64,000 bases of DNA from Paenisporosarcina macmurdoensis (GTDB lineage: Bacteria > Bacillota > Bacilli > Bacillales_A > Planococcaceae). Numbering within the stretch: the stretch's first letter is position 1; each line of letters opens with the position of its first letter. Shown here piece after piece: positions 42,484 to 51,638 of the stretch. The notes below the pieces were generated by a model, which had not been told where the DNA came from, made no database searches, and saw only the letters and a program-made list of their open reading frames with translations. Location: NCBI RefSeq assembly GCF_042658845.1, contig NZ_JBHSRI010000038.1, positions 182,559-246,558 of the forward strand, in the 5' to 3' direction. The position numbers and the translations under genes are program-made.

Positions 42484-43569
42484 ATGAAAAAAAGAATCGG
42501 TTTATTATATGGCGGAAAATCTGCTGAGCATGAAGTGTCATTATCAACGGCTCGTGCAGTAACTCAAGCATTAAATTTTAATGAGTATGATGTATTTCCA
42601 ATTTACATTACACAAGAAGGCGAATGGAGAAAAGGTAACCAGTTAGTTGCACCTATAGATACCATTGAACAATTACAATTTGAAAATACAACAAATCAAA
42701 GTCTACCAAACAATATTTCAAGTTTTTTACCTTCTCATCAAGAAATAGATGAAGAATCTTTAGATGTGATTTTCCCGCTTCTACATGGACCTAACGGGGA
42801 AGATGGAACGGTTCAAGGATTACTTGAAGTATTAAATCTTCCATACATCGGCAATGGTGTATTAGCTTCATCAGCGGGAATGGATAAAGTAGTAATGAAA
42901 CAACTATTTACTATCGCCGGATTAAAACAAGTACCGTACGTACATTTCATTCGCAGAGAATGGCGCAATGACCAAAGCTTCTGGCTTGGGAAAATTGAAA
43001 AAGAACTTGCTTGGCCATTGTTTGTTAAACCTGCAAACCTAGGTTCAAGCGTCGGCATTAGTAAAGCTTCTAATCAGGAAGAGTTAATTGAAGCAGTAGA
43101 TTTAGCTTTAAAGTATGATCGTAAAATCGTTATTGAACAAGGCATCAATGCACGTGAGATTGAAATGGGAGTACTAGGTAACGATACGCCAAAATGTTCT
43201 GTTCCTGGCGAAATCAAACCGTTAAAAGCATTTTACGATTACCAAGCAAAATACAAAGACGGCAACACTGCTATGATTATTCCTGCAGTAGTTTCAAAAG
43301 AAGTAGAAGCGACGTTACAAGACAATGCAATGAAAGCATTTAAAGTGTTGGATTGTTCAGGTCTTGTGCGCGCAGACTTTTTTGTAACGGAAAACGACGA
43401 AGTCCTAATTAATGAAGTAAATACATTACCTGGTTTTACTCCGTTCAGCATGTTCCCGTTATTATGGCAACATACTGGAGTTAACTATTCAGAGTTAATT
43501 GACCAGTTAATCGAACTAGCAATTGAACGTCATACAGAAAAACAACAACTACAATATACAATGGATTGA
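42484..43569 (+). CDS. ddl: D-alanine--D-alanine ligase
   Basis: 361 residues, ATP-grasp. LLYGGKSAEHEVSLSTAR at the N-terminus, FPLLHGPNGEDGTVQGLLE, the ATP-loop PLFVKPANLGSSVGISK and NEVNTLPGFTPFSMFP near the end. It makes D-Ala-D-Ala for MurF, encoded next. GTGGAGGTATACAAAA precedes ATG 42484; the longer frame has no ribosome site. Confidence 0.97.
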   Translation: MKKRIGLLYGGKSAEHEVSLSTARAVTQALNFNEYDVFPIYITQEGEWRKGNQLVAPIDTIEQLQFENTTNQSLPNNISSFLPSHQEIDEESLDVIFPLLHGPNGEDGTVQGLLEVLNLPYIGNGVLASSAGMDKVVMKQLFTIAGLKQVPYVHFIRREWRNDQSFWLGKIEKELAWPLFVKPANLGSSVGISKASNQEELIEAVDLALKYDRKIVIEQGINAREIEMGVLGNDTPKCSVPGEIKPLKAFYDYQAKYKDGNTAMIIPAVVSKEVEATLQDNAMKAFKVLDCSGLVRADFFVTENDEVLINEVNTLPGFTPFSMFPLLWQHTGVNYSELIDQLIELAIERHTEKQQLQYTMD

Positions 43570-43581
43570 GTGTGAATATTT

Positions 43582-44952
43582 GTGAAGAAATCATTACAAA
43601 CAATAGCGGAATGGCTAGAAATTAGTTTGGAAACACCAGATGTACTGGTAAGTGGTGTTTCTATCAATACGAAAACCATTCAACCTGGGGATTTATTTAT
43701 TCCTTTTAAAGGGGAAAAAGTAAATGGCCATCAATACGTGGCACAAGCTTTTGAAAAAGGAGCTTCTGCTGCTCTTTGGCAACCAAATGAACCGAATCCA
43801 CCGAAAGATGTACCGCTACTATTCGTTGAAGACAGTGAAAAAGCATTGCAACAAATGGCGCGGGCATATAGAAATGAACATCAAGCTACATTTATAGGCA
43901 TTACAGGGTCGAACGGAAAAACTTCAACTAAAGATTTAGTTGCCGGCGTCCTTACTCCTTATTTCCGTGTGCAAAAAACAGCAGGTAATTTCAATAATAA
44001 CTTGGGTTTACCCATTACGATCTTGTCTCTAGACGAAGATACAGATTTTGCCGTACTTGAAATGGGTATGAGTGGCTATGGAGAAATTGAATTTTTATCC
44101 ACTTTGGCAAAACCACATTTCGTAGCGATTACGAATATTGGGGAAGCACATATGCAAGACTTGGGTTCTCGTGAAGGAATTGCTAAAGCAAAGTTTGAAA
44201 TCGTAACTGGCTTACAACCAAATGGCTGTTTATTTTATGATGGGGATGAACCGCTTTTAAGTCCGTTCATACAAAAAATGACTGGTGAAAATTTATTTCC
44301 TTCTATTAAAACGATTTCTTTCGGTGCTAATCTGTCGAATGACGTGTCAGTTCAATCCATCGAAGCAACGGAAAATGGCAGTGAGTTTAATGTAACTGGT
44401 TTAATTGATGCTCGCTTTATGATTCCTGTACTAGGAAAACATCAAGTGAAGAATGCATTGGTGGCGATATTAATTGCCCAAAAAGCGGGTTTAACTAATG
44501 AACAAATTAAAGATTCTTTAAAAAACGTCTCACTGACAGATATGCGCATGGAAGTCATTCCTGCAAAAAACGGTTCGTTATTTATTAATGATGCGTACAA
44601 TGCAGCACCTACATCCATGAAAGCAGCCATTACTTTTATTCGTGAAACGACGATTAGACCAGAAAAATGGCTAGTTCTTGGTGATATGTTAGAACTAGGT
44701 GACGAGGAAAAAGCTTATCATGAAGAGTTGGCCGACTATATCTCACCACATGATTTTGCGGGAGTCTGTTTATATGGACCTCGAATGAAGTGGTTATATG
44801 AAAAATTACACACAATGTTTGAAGGTAATGTAATTTGGTCCGAAAGTGACTATGAACCGATTCGTAAAACGTTAAAATCCGGTACTTCTCCAAATTCAAT
44901 CATTTTAGTAAAAGGTTCTCGTGGTATGGCTCTAGAAAACGTTATTGACTGA
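43582..44952 (+). CDS. murF: UDP-MurNAc-tripeptide D-Ala-D-Ala ligase MurF
   Basis: 456 residues. ATP loop GITGSNGKTSTKDLVAG, NFNNNLGLPITIL, the central NIGEAHMQDLGSREGIAKAK and FINDAYNAAPTSMKAA. It adds the Ddl product to the peptidoglycan precursor in the cytoplasm. GTG start 12 bp after ddl, so a two-gene operon. Confidence 0.97.
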   Translation: MKKSLQTIAEWLEISLETPDVLVSGVSINTKTIQPGDLFIPFKGEKVNGHQYVAQAFEKGASAALWQPNEPNPPKDVPLLFVEDSEKALQQMARAYRNEHQATFIGITGSNGKTSTKDLVAGVLTPYFRVQKTAGNFNNNLGLPITILSLDEDTDFAVLEMGMSGYGEIEFLSTLAKPHFVAITNIGEAHMQDLGSREGIAKAKFEIVTGLQPNGCLFYDGDEPLLSPFIQKMTGENLFPSIKTISFGANLSNDVSVQSIEATENGSEFNVTGLIDARFMIPVLGKHQVKNALVAILIAQKAGLTNEQIKDSLKNVSLTDMRMEVIPAKNGSLFINDAYNAAPTSMKAAITFIRETTIRPEKWLVLGDMLELGDEEKAYHEELADYISPHDFAGVCLYGPRMKWLYEKLHTMFEGNVIWSESDYEPIRKTLKSGTSPNSIILVKGSRGMALENVID

Positions 44953-44975
44953 GCAAAAGAAGTGAGGAAATTCGT

Positions 44976-45345
44976 ATGATTCTAGACAATAAACAGAAGC
45001 TAAAAATACCGTCGAACAAAGATTGTTAGTGATGGAATCTCCTTCACCAGATTATGTAACTGCCGAAATGGATACACAGCCTAAAGATGGCTTGTATTCA
45101 TTTGGGCTTTTATTTGCTACATCGATTGATCATTTACATACGCACGAAGCGACTTTTTATAGCGTTAAAAGAAGATGCAATGATTTGGATTGCATATCCA
45201 AAAAAATCCTCAAAACTTTTTAAAAATCTTAACCGTGATTTTGGTTGGGAAGTAGTTTAAGCGAAAGGGTTTGCTGGGATTGCATAGATTGCGTTGTATG
45301 TGGATTGGTCAGCTATGCGATTTAGACCTCAAAGCGATGTGAAGA
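44976..45345 (+). pseudogene. decayed gene related to DUF3052/YdeI-type proteins
   Basis: A coding-like trace across two frames. After MILDNKQKLKIPSNKD a stop and frameshift occur; then SPDYVTAEMDTQPKDGLYSF runs on to EATFYSVK, where one extra A shifts the frame to EDAMIWIAYPKKSSKLFKNL and NRDFGWEVV, followed by TAA, KGFAGIA, TAG and LYVDWSAMRFRPQSDV. The IAYPK and WSAMRFRP segments resemble DUF3052-type proteins that often pair with the YdeI/OmdA domain encoded next. Confidence 0.75.
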
Positions 45346-45349
45346 GAAA

Positions 45350-45580
45350 ATGTCAAACTCGAAACAAGTTGTCCCGGTTAATAATGAAATGACAGAAGAG
45401 ATTCGCGGAACTTTTGAAAGACAAAGTGTTCTCGAGGCGTTTGAGAAATTACCATTTGGGTATCAGAAACAGTATCTAGAATGGTTGTTATCAGCAAAGA
45501 GACAAGAAACGAAAGACAAACGACTTGTTGAAGCAGTTGATAAATTACGGGCAGGATTCCGTCAACTATACGGTAAATGA
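45350..45580 (+). CDS. YdeI/OmdA C-terminal-type small protein
   Basis: 76 residues. The core VLEAFEKLPFGYQKQYLEWL followed by SAKRQETKDKRLVEAVDKL is the OmdA (bacteriocin-protection, YdeI/OmpD-associated) motif. GTGAAGAGAAA gives a weak ribosome site before the ATG. It directly follows the decayed gene, so it may be a surviving partner or the detached 3' part of a formerly larger gene. Confidence 0.7.
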   Translation: MSNSKQVVPVNNEMTEEIRGTFERQSVLEAFEKLPFGYQKQYLEWLLSAKRQETKDKRLVEAVDKLRAGFRQLYGK

Positions 45581-45594
45581 TGGAGGTGTAAATC

Positions 45595-46314
45595 ATGAAA
45601 ACTGGAATATTATGTATTCATGGATTCACAGGAGGTCCGTATGAAATTCGACCATTTGTGCAATATATAGAAGAAAAGACAGATTGGTTGGTCAAAGTTC
45701 CTACGTTACCTGGACATGGACCTACACTTTCACTAAATGAATTTACGGCAGAAAATTGGATGATGGAGGCAGAGCAAGCCTTACGGTTATTACGAAAACA
45801 AGTAGATCGGGTTGTGATTGTCGGTTTTTCTATGGGTGGCCTAATTGCCATGTACTTGTCAATGCGTTATAAGGTTGATCGTTTAGTGCTTCTTAGTGCA
45901 GCCGCAAAATACATTAGCGCGGGACAACTGTTAGAAGATATCAAAGATATTACGGTTGACGCATTACAAAGGAAACTTGCGACCAATACGTTCTACCATT
46001 TATATGAATACAAATTAACTCATACGCCAATTCGAGCAGCGATTGAGTTTTTGCGTATCGTGAAAATGGTTGAGCCTTACTACGAATCAATTACAGTTCC
46101 AGTATGTATCGTTCAAGGTCAAAAAGATGGCATCGTGCCATTTTCATCTGCCCAGTATTTGTATGAGCGGTTAGGCTCGGCTGAAAAACAGCTGATCACA
46201 TCGGAATGTGGGAAGCATCTCATTTGTTATAGCAATGACTGTGATGATTGGTTTGAGAAAGTGTTTCATTTTTTGGTAAGAAATGAGAAAACTAATTATT
46301 ACGACTGTGGCTAA
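45595..46314 (+). CDS. alpha/beta-hydrolase, carboxylesterase (Est30/YvaK type)
   Basis: 239 residues. Oxyanion region LCIHGFTGGPYEI, nucleophile VGFSMGGLIAM, acid Asp in VQGQKDGIVP and His in SECGKHLICY. Matches the small thermostable-type carboxylesterases of Bacilli that cleave short acyl esters. TGGAGGTGTAAATC precedes the ATG; it may share a transcript with the 76-residue gene. Confidence 0.93.
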   Translation: MKTGILCIHGFTGGPYEIRPFVQYIEEKTDWLVKVPTLPGHGPTLSLNEFTAENWMMEAEQALRLLRKQVDRVVIVGFSMGGLIAMYLSMRYKVDRLVLLSAAAKYISAGQLLEDIKDITVDALQRKLATNTFYHLYEYKLTHTPIRAAIEFLRIVKMVEPYYESITVPVCIVQGQKDGIVPFSSAQYLYERLGSAEKQLITSECGKHLICYSNDCDDWFEKVFHFLVRNEKTNYYDCG

Positions 46315-46374
46315 TTAATTGCATATCGTCTTTATTCATGTTAAGGTATTTAGAGCAATGGATACATTTTGTGT

Positions 46375-46411
46375 AAAGACTCTTCGCAAGATGAAGAGGT
46401 CTTTTTTTTGA
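46375..46411 (+). terminator. Rho-independent terminator
   Basis: AAGACTCTTC-gcaagat-GAAGAGGTCTT then a T run. Confidence 0.9.
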
Positions 46412-46439
46412 ACATAACGGTTTGTTCAATTTTTTAGGG

Positions 46440-46726
46440 TAGGATGTTTAGTTTCAAACATCAAAACTGTGAACTTTCGTAGCTGTTTTTTTAATGGCTA
46501 CAAAACAAGTCACAAGAGACCGCGTTTAACAAAGCGCTTTGAAACATGCTCCCAACTGATCGAACCGCTCGGCAAAAACCGGGCTTTCCTTTAAATATAA
46601 GTCCCCTCTGATAATCTACAGAGAATTTTAAGTAACGGGAACGTTCCTCGTATAGGCTCGAATTTGCCGCAACTTCATCTGAAAGTGTAACCATTTGTCA
46701 ATTGTAAAGAAAAAGGAGATTAAATT
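46440..46726 (+). promoter_or_regulatory. long structured leader of cshA
   Basis: About 290 nt without a plus-strand gene. It can form GTAGC-tgtttttttaatg-GCTAC (46480-46502) and contains the palindrome AAAGCGCTTT and a CGCTCGG/CCGGGC pair. DEAD-box helicase mRNAs in cold-adapted bacteria often carry long regulatory leaders; here that is inference. A 67-codon minus-strand frame in it lacks a ribosome binding site. Confidence 0.4.
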
Positions 46727-48277
46727 TTGACAAATTTCTCAGAATTAAATATTAGCGCATCAACATTAAAATCCGTAAAACGTATGGGTTTTGAAGAAGC
46801 AACACCGATTCAAGAAGGTACAATCAAGTTCGGTATGGAAGGCCGCGATATTATCGGTCAAGCACAAACAGGAACTGGTAAAACAGCAGCGTTTGGTATT
46901 CCATTGATCGAAAAAATTGACCCAAAAAACACTAATATCCAAGGTCTTATTATCGCACCAACTCGTGAATTGGCTATTCAAGTTTCTGAAGAAATCTACA
47001 GAATCGGTCAAGACAAGCGTGTGAAAATTCTATCTGTATATGGTGGACAAGAAATCGGACGTCAAATCCGTGCATTGAAAAACAACCCACATGTAATCGT
47101 TGGTACACCTGGTCGTATTTTAGATCATATTAACCGTCGTACATTAAAACTTGAAAACGTTCAAACGCTTATTTTAGATGAAGCGGATGAAATGTTAAAC
47201 ATGGGCTTCATTGAAGATATCAACACAATTATGGAAAGCTGTCCGGCAGAACGTCAAACGTTGTTATTCTCAGCAACTATGCCTAAACCTATCCAAAAAA
47301 TTGCAGAGAAATTCATGAAAAACCCTGAAATCGTTAAAATTCAATCAAAAGAAATGACAGTAGAAAACATCGAGCAATTCTACGTTAAGTCTCATGAACG
47401 TGAAAAATTCGATATTCTTTCTCGCGTTATCAATGTTCACCAACCTGAACTTGCGATCATTTTTGGTCGTACAAAACGCCGCGTTGATGAATTAGCACAT
47501 GCATTAAGCATTCGTGGTTATATTGCTGAAGGTATTCACGGTGATTTAAGCCAATCAAAACGTATGTCTGTATTAAAACAGTTTAAAGAAAACAAAATTG
47601 ACATCCTTGTTGCTACTGATGTAGCTGCACGTGGTCTTGATATTACAGGCGTTACTCACGTTTATAACTATGACATCCCTCAAGATCCTGAAAGTTATGT
47701 TCACCGTATTGGTCGTACAGGCCGTGCAGGTAAAAGTGGTGTGGCAGTAACTTTTGTTACTCCACGTGAAATGGGTTACCTACGTATCGTTGAAGAAACA
47801 ACGAAAAAACGTATGTCACCACTTCGTCCACCAAGCTCTGATGAGGCTCTAGTTGGTCAACAACGTTTAGCTGTTGAATCACTTGGAGAAATGGTAGACA
47901 AAAACAATATCGGTGATTACCGTGCATTCGCAACGGAATTACTTGAAAAATATGAGGCAATTGATGTTGTTGCAGCTGCATTAAAATCAATGACTCGTGA
48001 ACCAAGTGATACTCCAGTATCAATCTCTGAAGAACGTCCATTACCATCTCGTGGTGCTGGTGGCGGAGGTGGACGCAGTGGTGGCGGTGGCTATAAAGGC
48101 AACAACCGTAGCAGTGGCGGACGCCCTTCATCAGGTTCTGGTCGTAGTTCTGAACGTAGTGGAGCTCGTCGTACTAGCGCGGGAGCTCGTGATGGAAGTT
48201 CTTCTTCTTCATCTGCACCACGTGAAGGTTCTGCACGCGGTGGACGTCCACGTTCATCATCACGTCGCGAAAGCTAA
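46727..48277 (+). CDS. cshA: DEAD-box RNA helicase CshA
   Basis: 516 residues. Q motif GFEEATPIQEGTI, motif I AQTGTGKT, PTRELA, DEAD box LILDEADEML, SAT motif, and VHRIGRTGRAG. The core (about 1-370) is followed by a dimerisation-like region and a Gly/Ser/Arg-rich tail of about 75 residues. CshA unwinds structured RNA in ribosome assembly and the degradosome. TTG start at 46727 with AAAAAGGAG upstream. Confidence 0.97.
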   Translation: MTNFSELNISASTLKSVKRMGFEEATPIQEGTIKFGMEGRDIIGQAQTGTGKTAAFGIPLIEKIDPKNTNIQGLIIAPTRELAIQVSEEIYRIGQDKRVKILSVYGGQEIGRQIRALKNNPHVIVGTPGRILDHINRRTLKLENVQTLILDEADEMLNMGFIEDINTIMESCPAERQTLLFSATMPKPIQKIAEKFMKNPEIVKIQSKEMTVENIEQFYVKSHEREKFDILSRVINVHQPELAIIFGRTKRRVDELAHALSIRGYIAEGIHGDLSQSKRMSVLKQFKENKIDILVATDVAARGLDITGVTHVYNYDIPQDPESYVHRIGRTGRAGKSGVAVTFVTPREMGYLRIVEETTKKRMSPLRPPSSDEALVGQQRLAVESLGEMVDKNNIGDYRAFATELLEKYEAIDVVAAALKSMTREPSDTPVSISEERPLPSRGAGGGGGRSGGGGYKGNNRSSGGRPSSGSGRSSERSGARRTSAGARDGSSSSSSAPREGSARGGRPRSSSRRES

Positions 48278-48289
48278 TCATAACTATTC

Positions 48290-48326
48290 AAAAATCACAG
48301 TCCAATTGGGCTGTGATTTTTTTTGT
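48290..48326 (+). terminator. Rho-independent terminator
   Basis: AAAATCACAGTCC-aatt-GGGCTGTGATTTT then T run after cshA. Confidence 0.92.
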
Positions 48327-48329
48327 AGG

Positions 48330-48442
48330 CTATGTTTGATATTCCGTAAAACTGCTAAGGTCTCCTATGGCGAGCGCCAAGAATCTTCGTCACTTCGAAA
48401 CATGGTAGGGCATTGTAATGGAAATCAACAGAGCTTTTATTA
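48330..48442 (-). repeat. Repeat family A, copy 6 (degraded remnant)
   Basis: GATATTCCGTAAAACTGCT resembles the start of copy 4, followed by CTTCGAAACAT and GTAATGGAAATCAACAGAGC, the reverse of the GTTGATTTCCGTT module with one change. No hairpin retained. Confidence 0.55.
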
Positions 48443-48543
48443 AAGGAAATGAAATAGAGTATCTATAAATTGGGAAGGTATGCATTTAAAATGAAACATT
48501 TTTGCTGTAAAATCGTATACATAGAGAGAAAGTAGGTGTTTAG

Positions 48544-49023
48544 ATGAGGAATGAACCAATGAATCAAATATCACCTAAAGGATTAAAAGTTTGGCGGTTG
48601 TATGGAGTGATGCACTCAACTGTTATCTTGTTAATTGCGATAGGTGCAGGAATATTAAATTGGTGGTTAGAAGGTCCGCTGTGGGTATTGATCATTTGTC
48701 TGTTGCTCCCATTACTTTATACATATTTATTTGTTTATCTATTTCCAAGATTGCGCTGGTTAAGGTGGAGATATGAAGTTCGGGAACAAGAAATCGAACT
48801 TCAACATGGATTGTTTATTGTCACTCGAACCCTCGTACCAATGGTTCGCGTACAGCATGTAGACACACAACAAGGCCCAATTTTGCGAAAATATGATTTA
48901 GCTTCCATTACGATTTCGACGGCTGCAACAAATCACACGATACCAGCTCTGATCACAAGTGAAGCCGATGAATTAAGAAGTCGTATATCGACACTTGCAA
49001 GGGTGGCGGAAGATGATGTCTAA
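48544..49023 (+). CDS. ydbS: bacterial PH-domain membrane protein YdbS
   Basis: 159 residues. Two membrane segments (VMHSTVILLIAIGAGIL; GPLWVLIICLLLPLLYTYLF) then a bPH2 domain (RYEVREQEIELQHGLF; VPMVRVQHVDTQQGPILRKY; ATITISTA-like IT.STAATNHTIPAL). Paired with YdbT as in Bacillus subtilis; function unresolved, possibly envelope stress or lipid-related. Start follows AGTAGGTGTTTAG. Confidence 0.9.
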   Translation: MRNEPMNQISPKGLKVWRLYGVMHSTVILLIAIGAGILNWWLEGPLWVLIICLLLPLLYTYLFVYLFPRLRWLRWRYEVREQEIELQHGLFIVTRTLVPMVRVQHVDTQQGPILRKYDLASITISTAATNHTIPALITSEADELRSRISTLARVAEDDV

Positions 49024-50536
49024 AGAACGTTATCAGCTTCATCCGATTTCTGCAGTTGTTAATTTCGTGAAAGGCTTAAAAGATCTGATCTTTCCTTTTG
49101 TTATTATTTTTGTAGCAAATGGATTTCAAGGGAAGTCTTCTTCAGATGGGCATTGGACTAATTATATCCCTTATATAATAGGGATACTGGTATTGACGTT
49201 CATTTTAATAAGCGGAATTATCAAGTGGAAACGTTTTGTTTATTGGTTTGAAGAGGATGAATTACGGATTGAATATGGATTGTTTGTGAAGAAGAAAAGA
49301 TACATTCCTTTTGAACGAATCCAAAGTTTCAATTACACAGAAAGCATCTTGCATCGTCCGTTTAAACTGGTAAAAGTTACGGTTGAGACAGCGGGTTCGG
49401 GTTCTACAACGGAAGCCGAAGCAGAACTGACAGCCATCACAAAAGAAGCTGCAAAACAAATTGAAATGGAATTAGCTTTTGCGAAAAAGCGTAAATTAAG
49501 CAAGACGTCTATTGGAGTGGAAGAAGCGACAGAAAGCCACTTGGATGAAGAGCCAAAGAATGAAAGTGTCACCATATTTAAAATGACGATGAAGGATATA
49601 CTCATACTTGCAGCTACATCTGGAGGTATTGGTGTTGTGTTTTCGGGGGTTGCCGTGTTTATGACACAATTCTCCGATATTATACCGTATGATGTGATTT
49701 ACGATGAAGTAGTCGTGTTTTTAAAGTTTGGTTTTTTCATCATTGCTTTTAGTGTTTTTGCATTTTTACTATTGTCATGGATTATTTCTGTGATTCTTAC
49801 CACACTCAATTATTATCAGTTTACTATTATTCAAGAAAATGATCAGATTGTACTGACCCGTGGGTTATTGGAAAAGAAAAAAGTCACGATACCAATTGGC
49901 CGTGTTCAAGGTGTTCGGATTGTTGAGAACCCATTAAGACAACTGTTTGGATACTGTACGGTAATAGTAGAAAGTGCTGGGGGATCGATAGATGATCAAG
50001 ACAAGAAAATTCGATTGTTTCCACTAGTCAAGAAAAGCAAAATCAAGCAACCACTAAATCAACTGTTTGCTGATTTTGACTTTGAACCCGTATGGACAAC
50101 ATCACCAAAACGGGCTAAACCATTTTATTATCGTCTCGACTTTATTTGGGTGATTCCAGTGATAGTAGGCATTAGTTATTTCTACTATCCGTATGGCTTA
50201 TTTTCACTACTTTTAGGTCCAATCTTTGTGTTACTTGGCTTATGGCAACATCGATCAGCAGGCCTTAGTCTCGCTCGAAATCAGCTTTCATTAAGATATC
50301 GAAGTATTAGTAAATACACGTTCTTTATTGAAAAGAAACGTATGCAATCTCTTGAGATGAGACAAAGTCCTTTTCAAAAAAGAAAAGCTCTTGCCTCTAT
50401 TGAAACAACTATAAAATCTGGGATGCTAGGCGCATCAGCTCAAGTTGATCATTTGCAAATAGAAGATATTGAAGAAGTCATGACTTGGTATGAACCATCA
50501 GGTAATCCAGACATAGAAAAAGGACAGCCGCAATAA
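49013..50536 (+). CDS. ydbT: bacterial PH-domain membrane protein YdbT
   Basis: About 507 residues with three bPH2 domains separated by membrane segment pairs: ELRIEYGLFVKKKRYIPFER, DQIVLTRGLLEKKKVTIPIG and NQLSLRYRSISKYTFFIEKK mark the three. It overlaps the ydbS end by 11 bp, indicating coupled translation. ATG 49013/49016 follow GGGTGGCGG. Confidence 0.92.
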   Translation: MMSKERYQLHPISAVVNFVKGLKDLIFPFVIIFVANGFQGKSSSDGHWTNYIPYIIGILVLTFILISGIIKWKRFVYWFEEDELRIEYGLFVKKKRYIPFERIQSFNYTESILHRPFKLVKVTVETAGSGSTTEAEAELTAITKEAAKQIEMELAFAKKRKLSKTSIGVEEATESHLDEEPKNESVTIFKMTMKDILILAATSGGIGVVFSGVAVFMTQFSDIIPYDVIYDEVVVFLKFGFFIIAFSVFAFLLLSWIISVILTTLNYYQFTIIQENDQIVLTRGLLEKKKVTIPIGRVQGVRIVENPLRQLFGYCTVIVESAGGSIDDQDKKIRLFPLVKKSKIKQPLNQLFADFDFEPVWTTSPKRAKPFYYRLDFIWVIPVIVGISYFYYPYGLFSLLLGPIFVLLGLWQHRSAGLSLARNQLSLRYRSISKYTFFIEKKRMQSLEMRQSPFQKRKALASIETTIKSGMLGASAQVDHLQIEDIEEVMTWYEPSGNPDIEKGQPQ

Positions 50537-50552
50537 GGGCTGTCCTATCTTT
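50519..50552. terminator. bidirectional terminator
   Basis: AGGACAGCC-gcaataa-GGGCTGTCCT overlapping the ydbT stop and followed by T-rich DNA; it also lies just past the rhomboid stop on the other strand. Confidence 0.8.
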
Positions 50553-51156
50553 TTCTTTTTTTCCAACCGACAATGCGTTTTGGATGAAAGTAACTTAATC
50601 CGATTAAGAAACCAACAGCCAGTCCAGTTAAATGGGCAGTAGCATTTATGTTTGGTGTTAAGAACGTCATAATAATACTGATGACGATAATCGGTAAAAT
50701 GATTTGTTTAAGTTGAGGTAATGTATTTCGTGCATAATAGACAAGTGCACCAAATGCTCCGAGAAGTCCGTAGATAGCTCCGCTAGCTCCAACATGTACA
50801 TACGAAGCGTCTTGTAGAAGGAATGTAGCGACAGTTCCAAATAATCCAGCCATAAAATAAATGTTTAAGAAACGCAATTTACCTGCAAGCTTTTCAAGTT
50901 CTGGTCCAAACAAATACAATGAAAACATATTGAAAAGCAAATGCAAAAACCCAGCATGTAAAAACATAGGAGTAATAAAGCGCCACCATTGGCCATCAGA
51001 GATTAAATAATTAGCCCCCGCGCCATAGTTGAATATTAAATCACCAACAAACGGAATAATAGATAATACATAAATAATGACGTTGAGTGCGATAATGGCA
51101 GAAGCCACTGGGTAAAACTTAATGTACTGTGAAAAATTTTCTGTACGACTAAACAT
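50545..51156 (-). CDS. rhomboid intramembrane serine protease (YdcA-like)
   Basis: 203 residues, six membrane segments. Catalytic Ser in HVGASGAIYGLLG and His in NATAHLTGLAVGFLIG; the early MFLHAGFLHLLFNMFSLYLFG (discontinuous His-x-x-x-N pattern) is present. It cuts membrane proteins within the bilayer. Divergent from acpS, as in Bacillus subtilis. Confidence 0.94.
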   Translation of the reverse strand: MFSRTENFSQYIKFYPVASAIIALNVIIYVLSIIPFVGDLIFNYGAGANYLISDGQWWRFITPMFLHAGFLHLLFNMFSLYLFGPELEKLAGKLRFLNIYFMAGLFGTVATFLLQDASYVHVGASGAIYGLLGAFGALVYYARNTLPQLKQIILPIIVISIIMTFLTPNINATAHLTGLAVGFLIGLSYFHPKRIVGWKKRKR

Positions 51157-51226
51157 ATATTCACCTCAAATTTGTATGTGTGTATTATACCGCGAAATGG
51201 CATATGGTTGAAAGGAGAAGTGTTTC

Positions 51227-51580
51227 ATGATTACAGGAATCGGTTTAGATGTGACGGAAATTGAACGAATTATAACTGCACACGAGCGTACTTCGAAATT
51301 TAAAGAACGCATTTTAACTACTCGAGAAATGGAACGATTTGAGCAATTAAATGACACGAGACAAGTCGAATTTTTAGCTGGGCGTTTTGCTGCTAAGGAA
51401 GCATTTGCAAAGGCGAATGGGACAGGAATTGGTAAGAATTGCAGCTTTCAAGATATAGAAGTGTTGCCAAATAAAGATGGAAAACCACTACTCTATTTTA
51501 AAGGACAAGAAGTAAATGGTCATGTTAGTATCACTCATACAAAACAATTCGCTGCAGCACAAGTAATATTGGTTGAATAA
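51227..51580 (+). CDS. acpS: holo-ACP synthase AcpS
   Basis: 117 residues. GIGLDVTEIERI with the metal Asp, and GRFAAKEAFAKANGTGIG with the metal Glu; SITHTKQFAAAQVI at the end. It transfers 4'-phosphopantetheine from CoA to acyl carrier protein. GAAAGGAGAAGTGTTTC precedes the ATG. Confidence 0.96.
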   Translation: MITGIGLDVTEIERIITAHERTSKFKERILTTREMERFEQLNDTRQVEFLAGRFAAKEAFAKANGTGIGKNCSFQDIEVLPNKDGKPLLYFKGQEVNGHVSITHTKQFAAAQVILVE

Positions 51581-51638
51581 TCCCTGTCCCTCTTTCATAA
51601 GATGTTTTAACGCATCGATATGAGAAAGGGTGAATTTA

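Noticed and set aside
46491..46694. 67-codon minus-strand frame in the cshA leader
   Set aside because: No ribosome binding site or terminator and no recognisable sequence; likely by-product of a structured leader.
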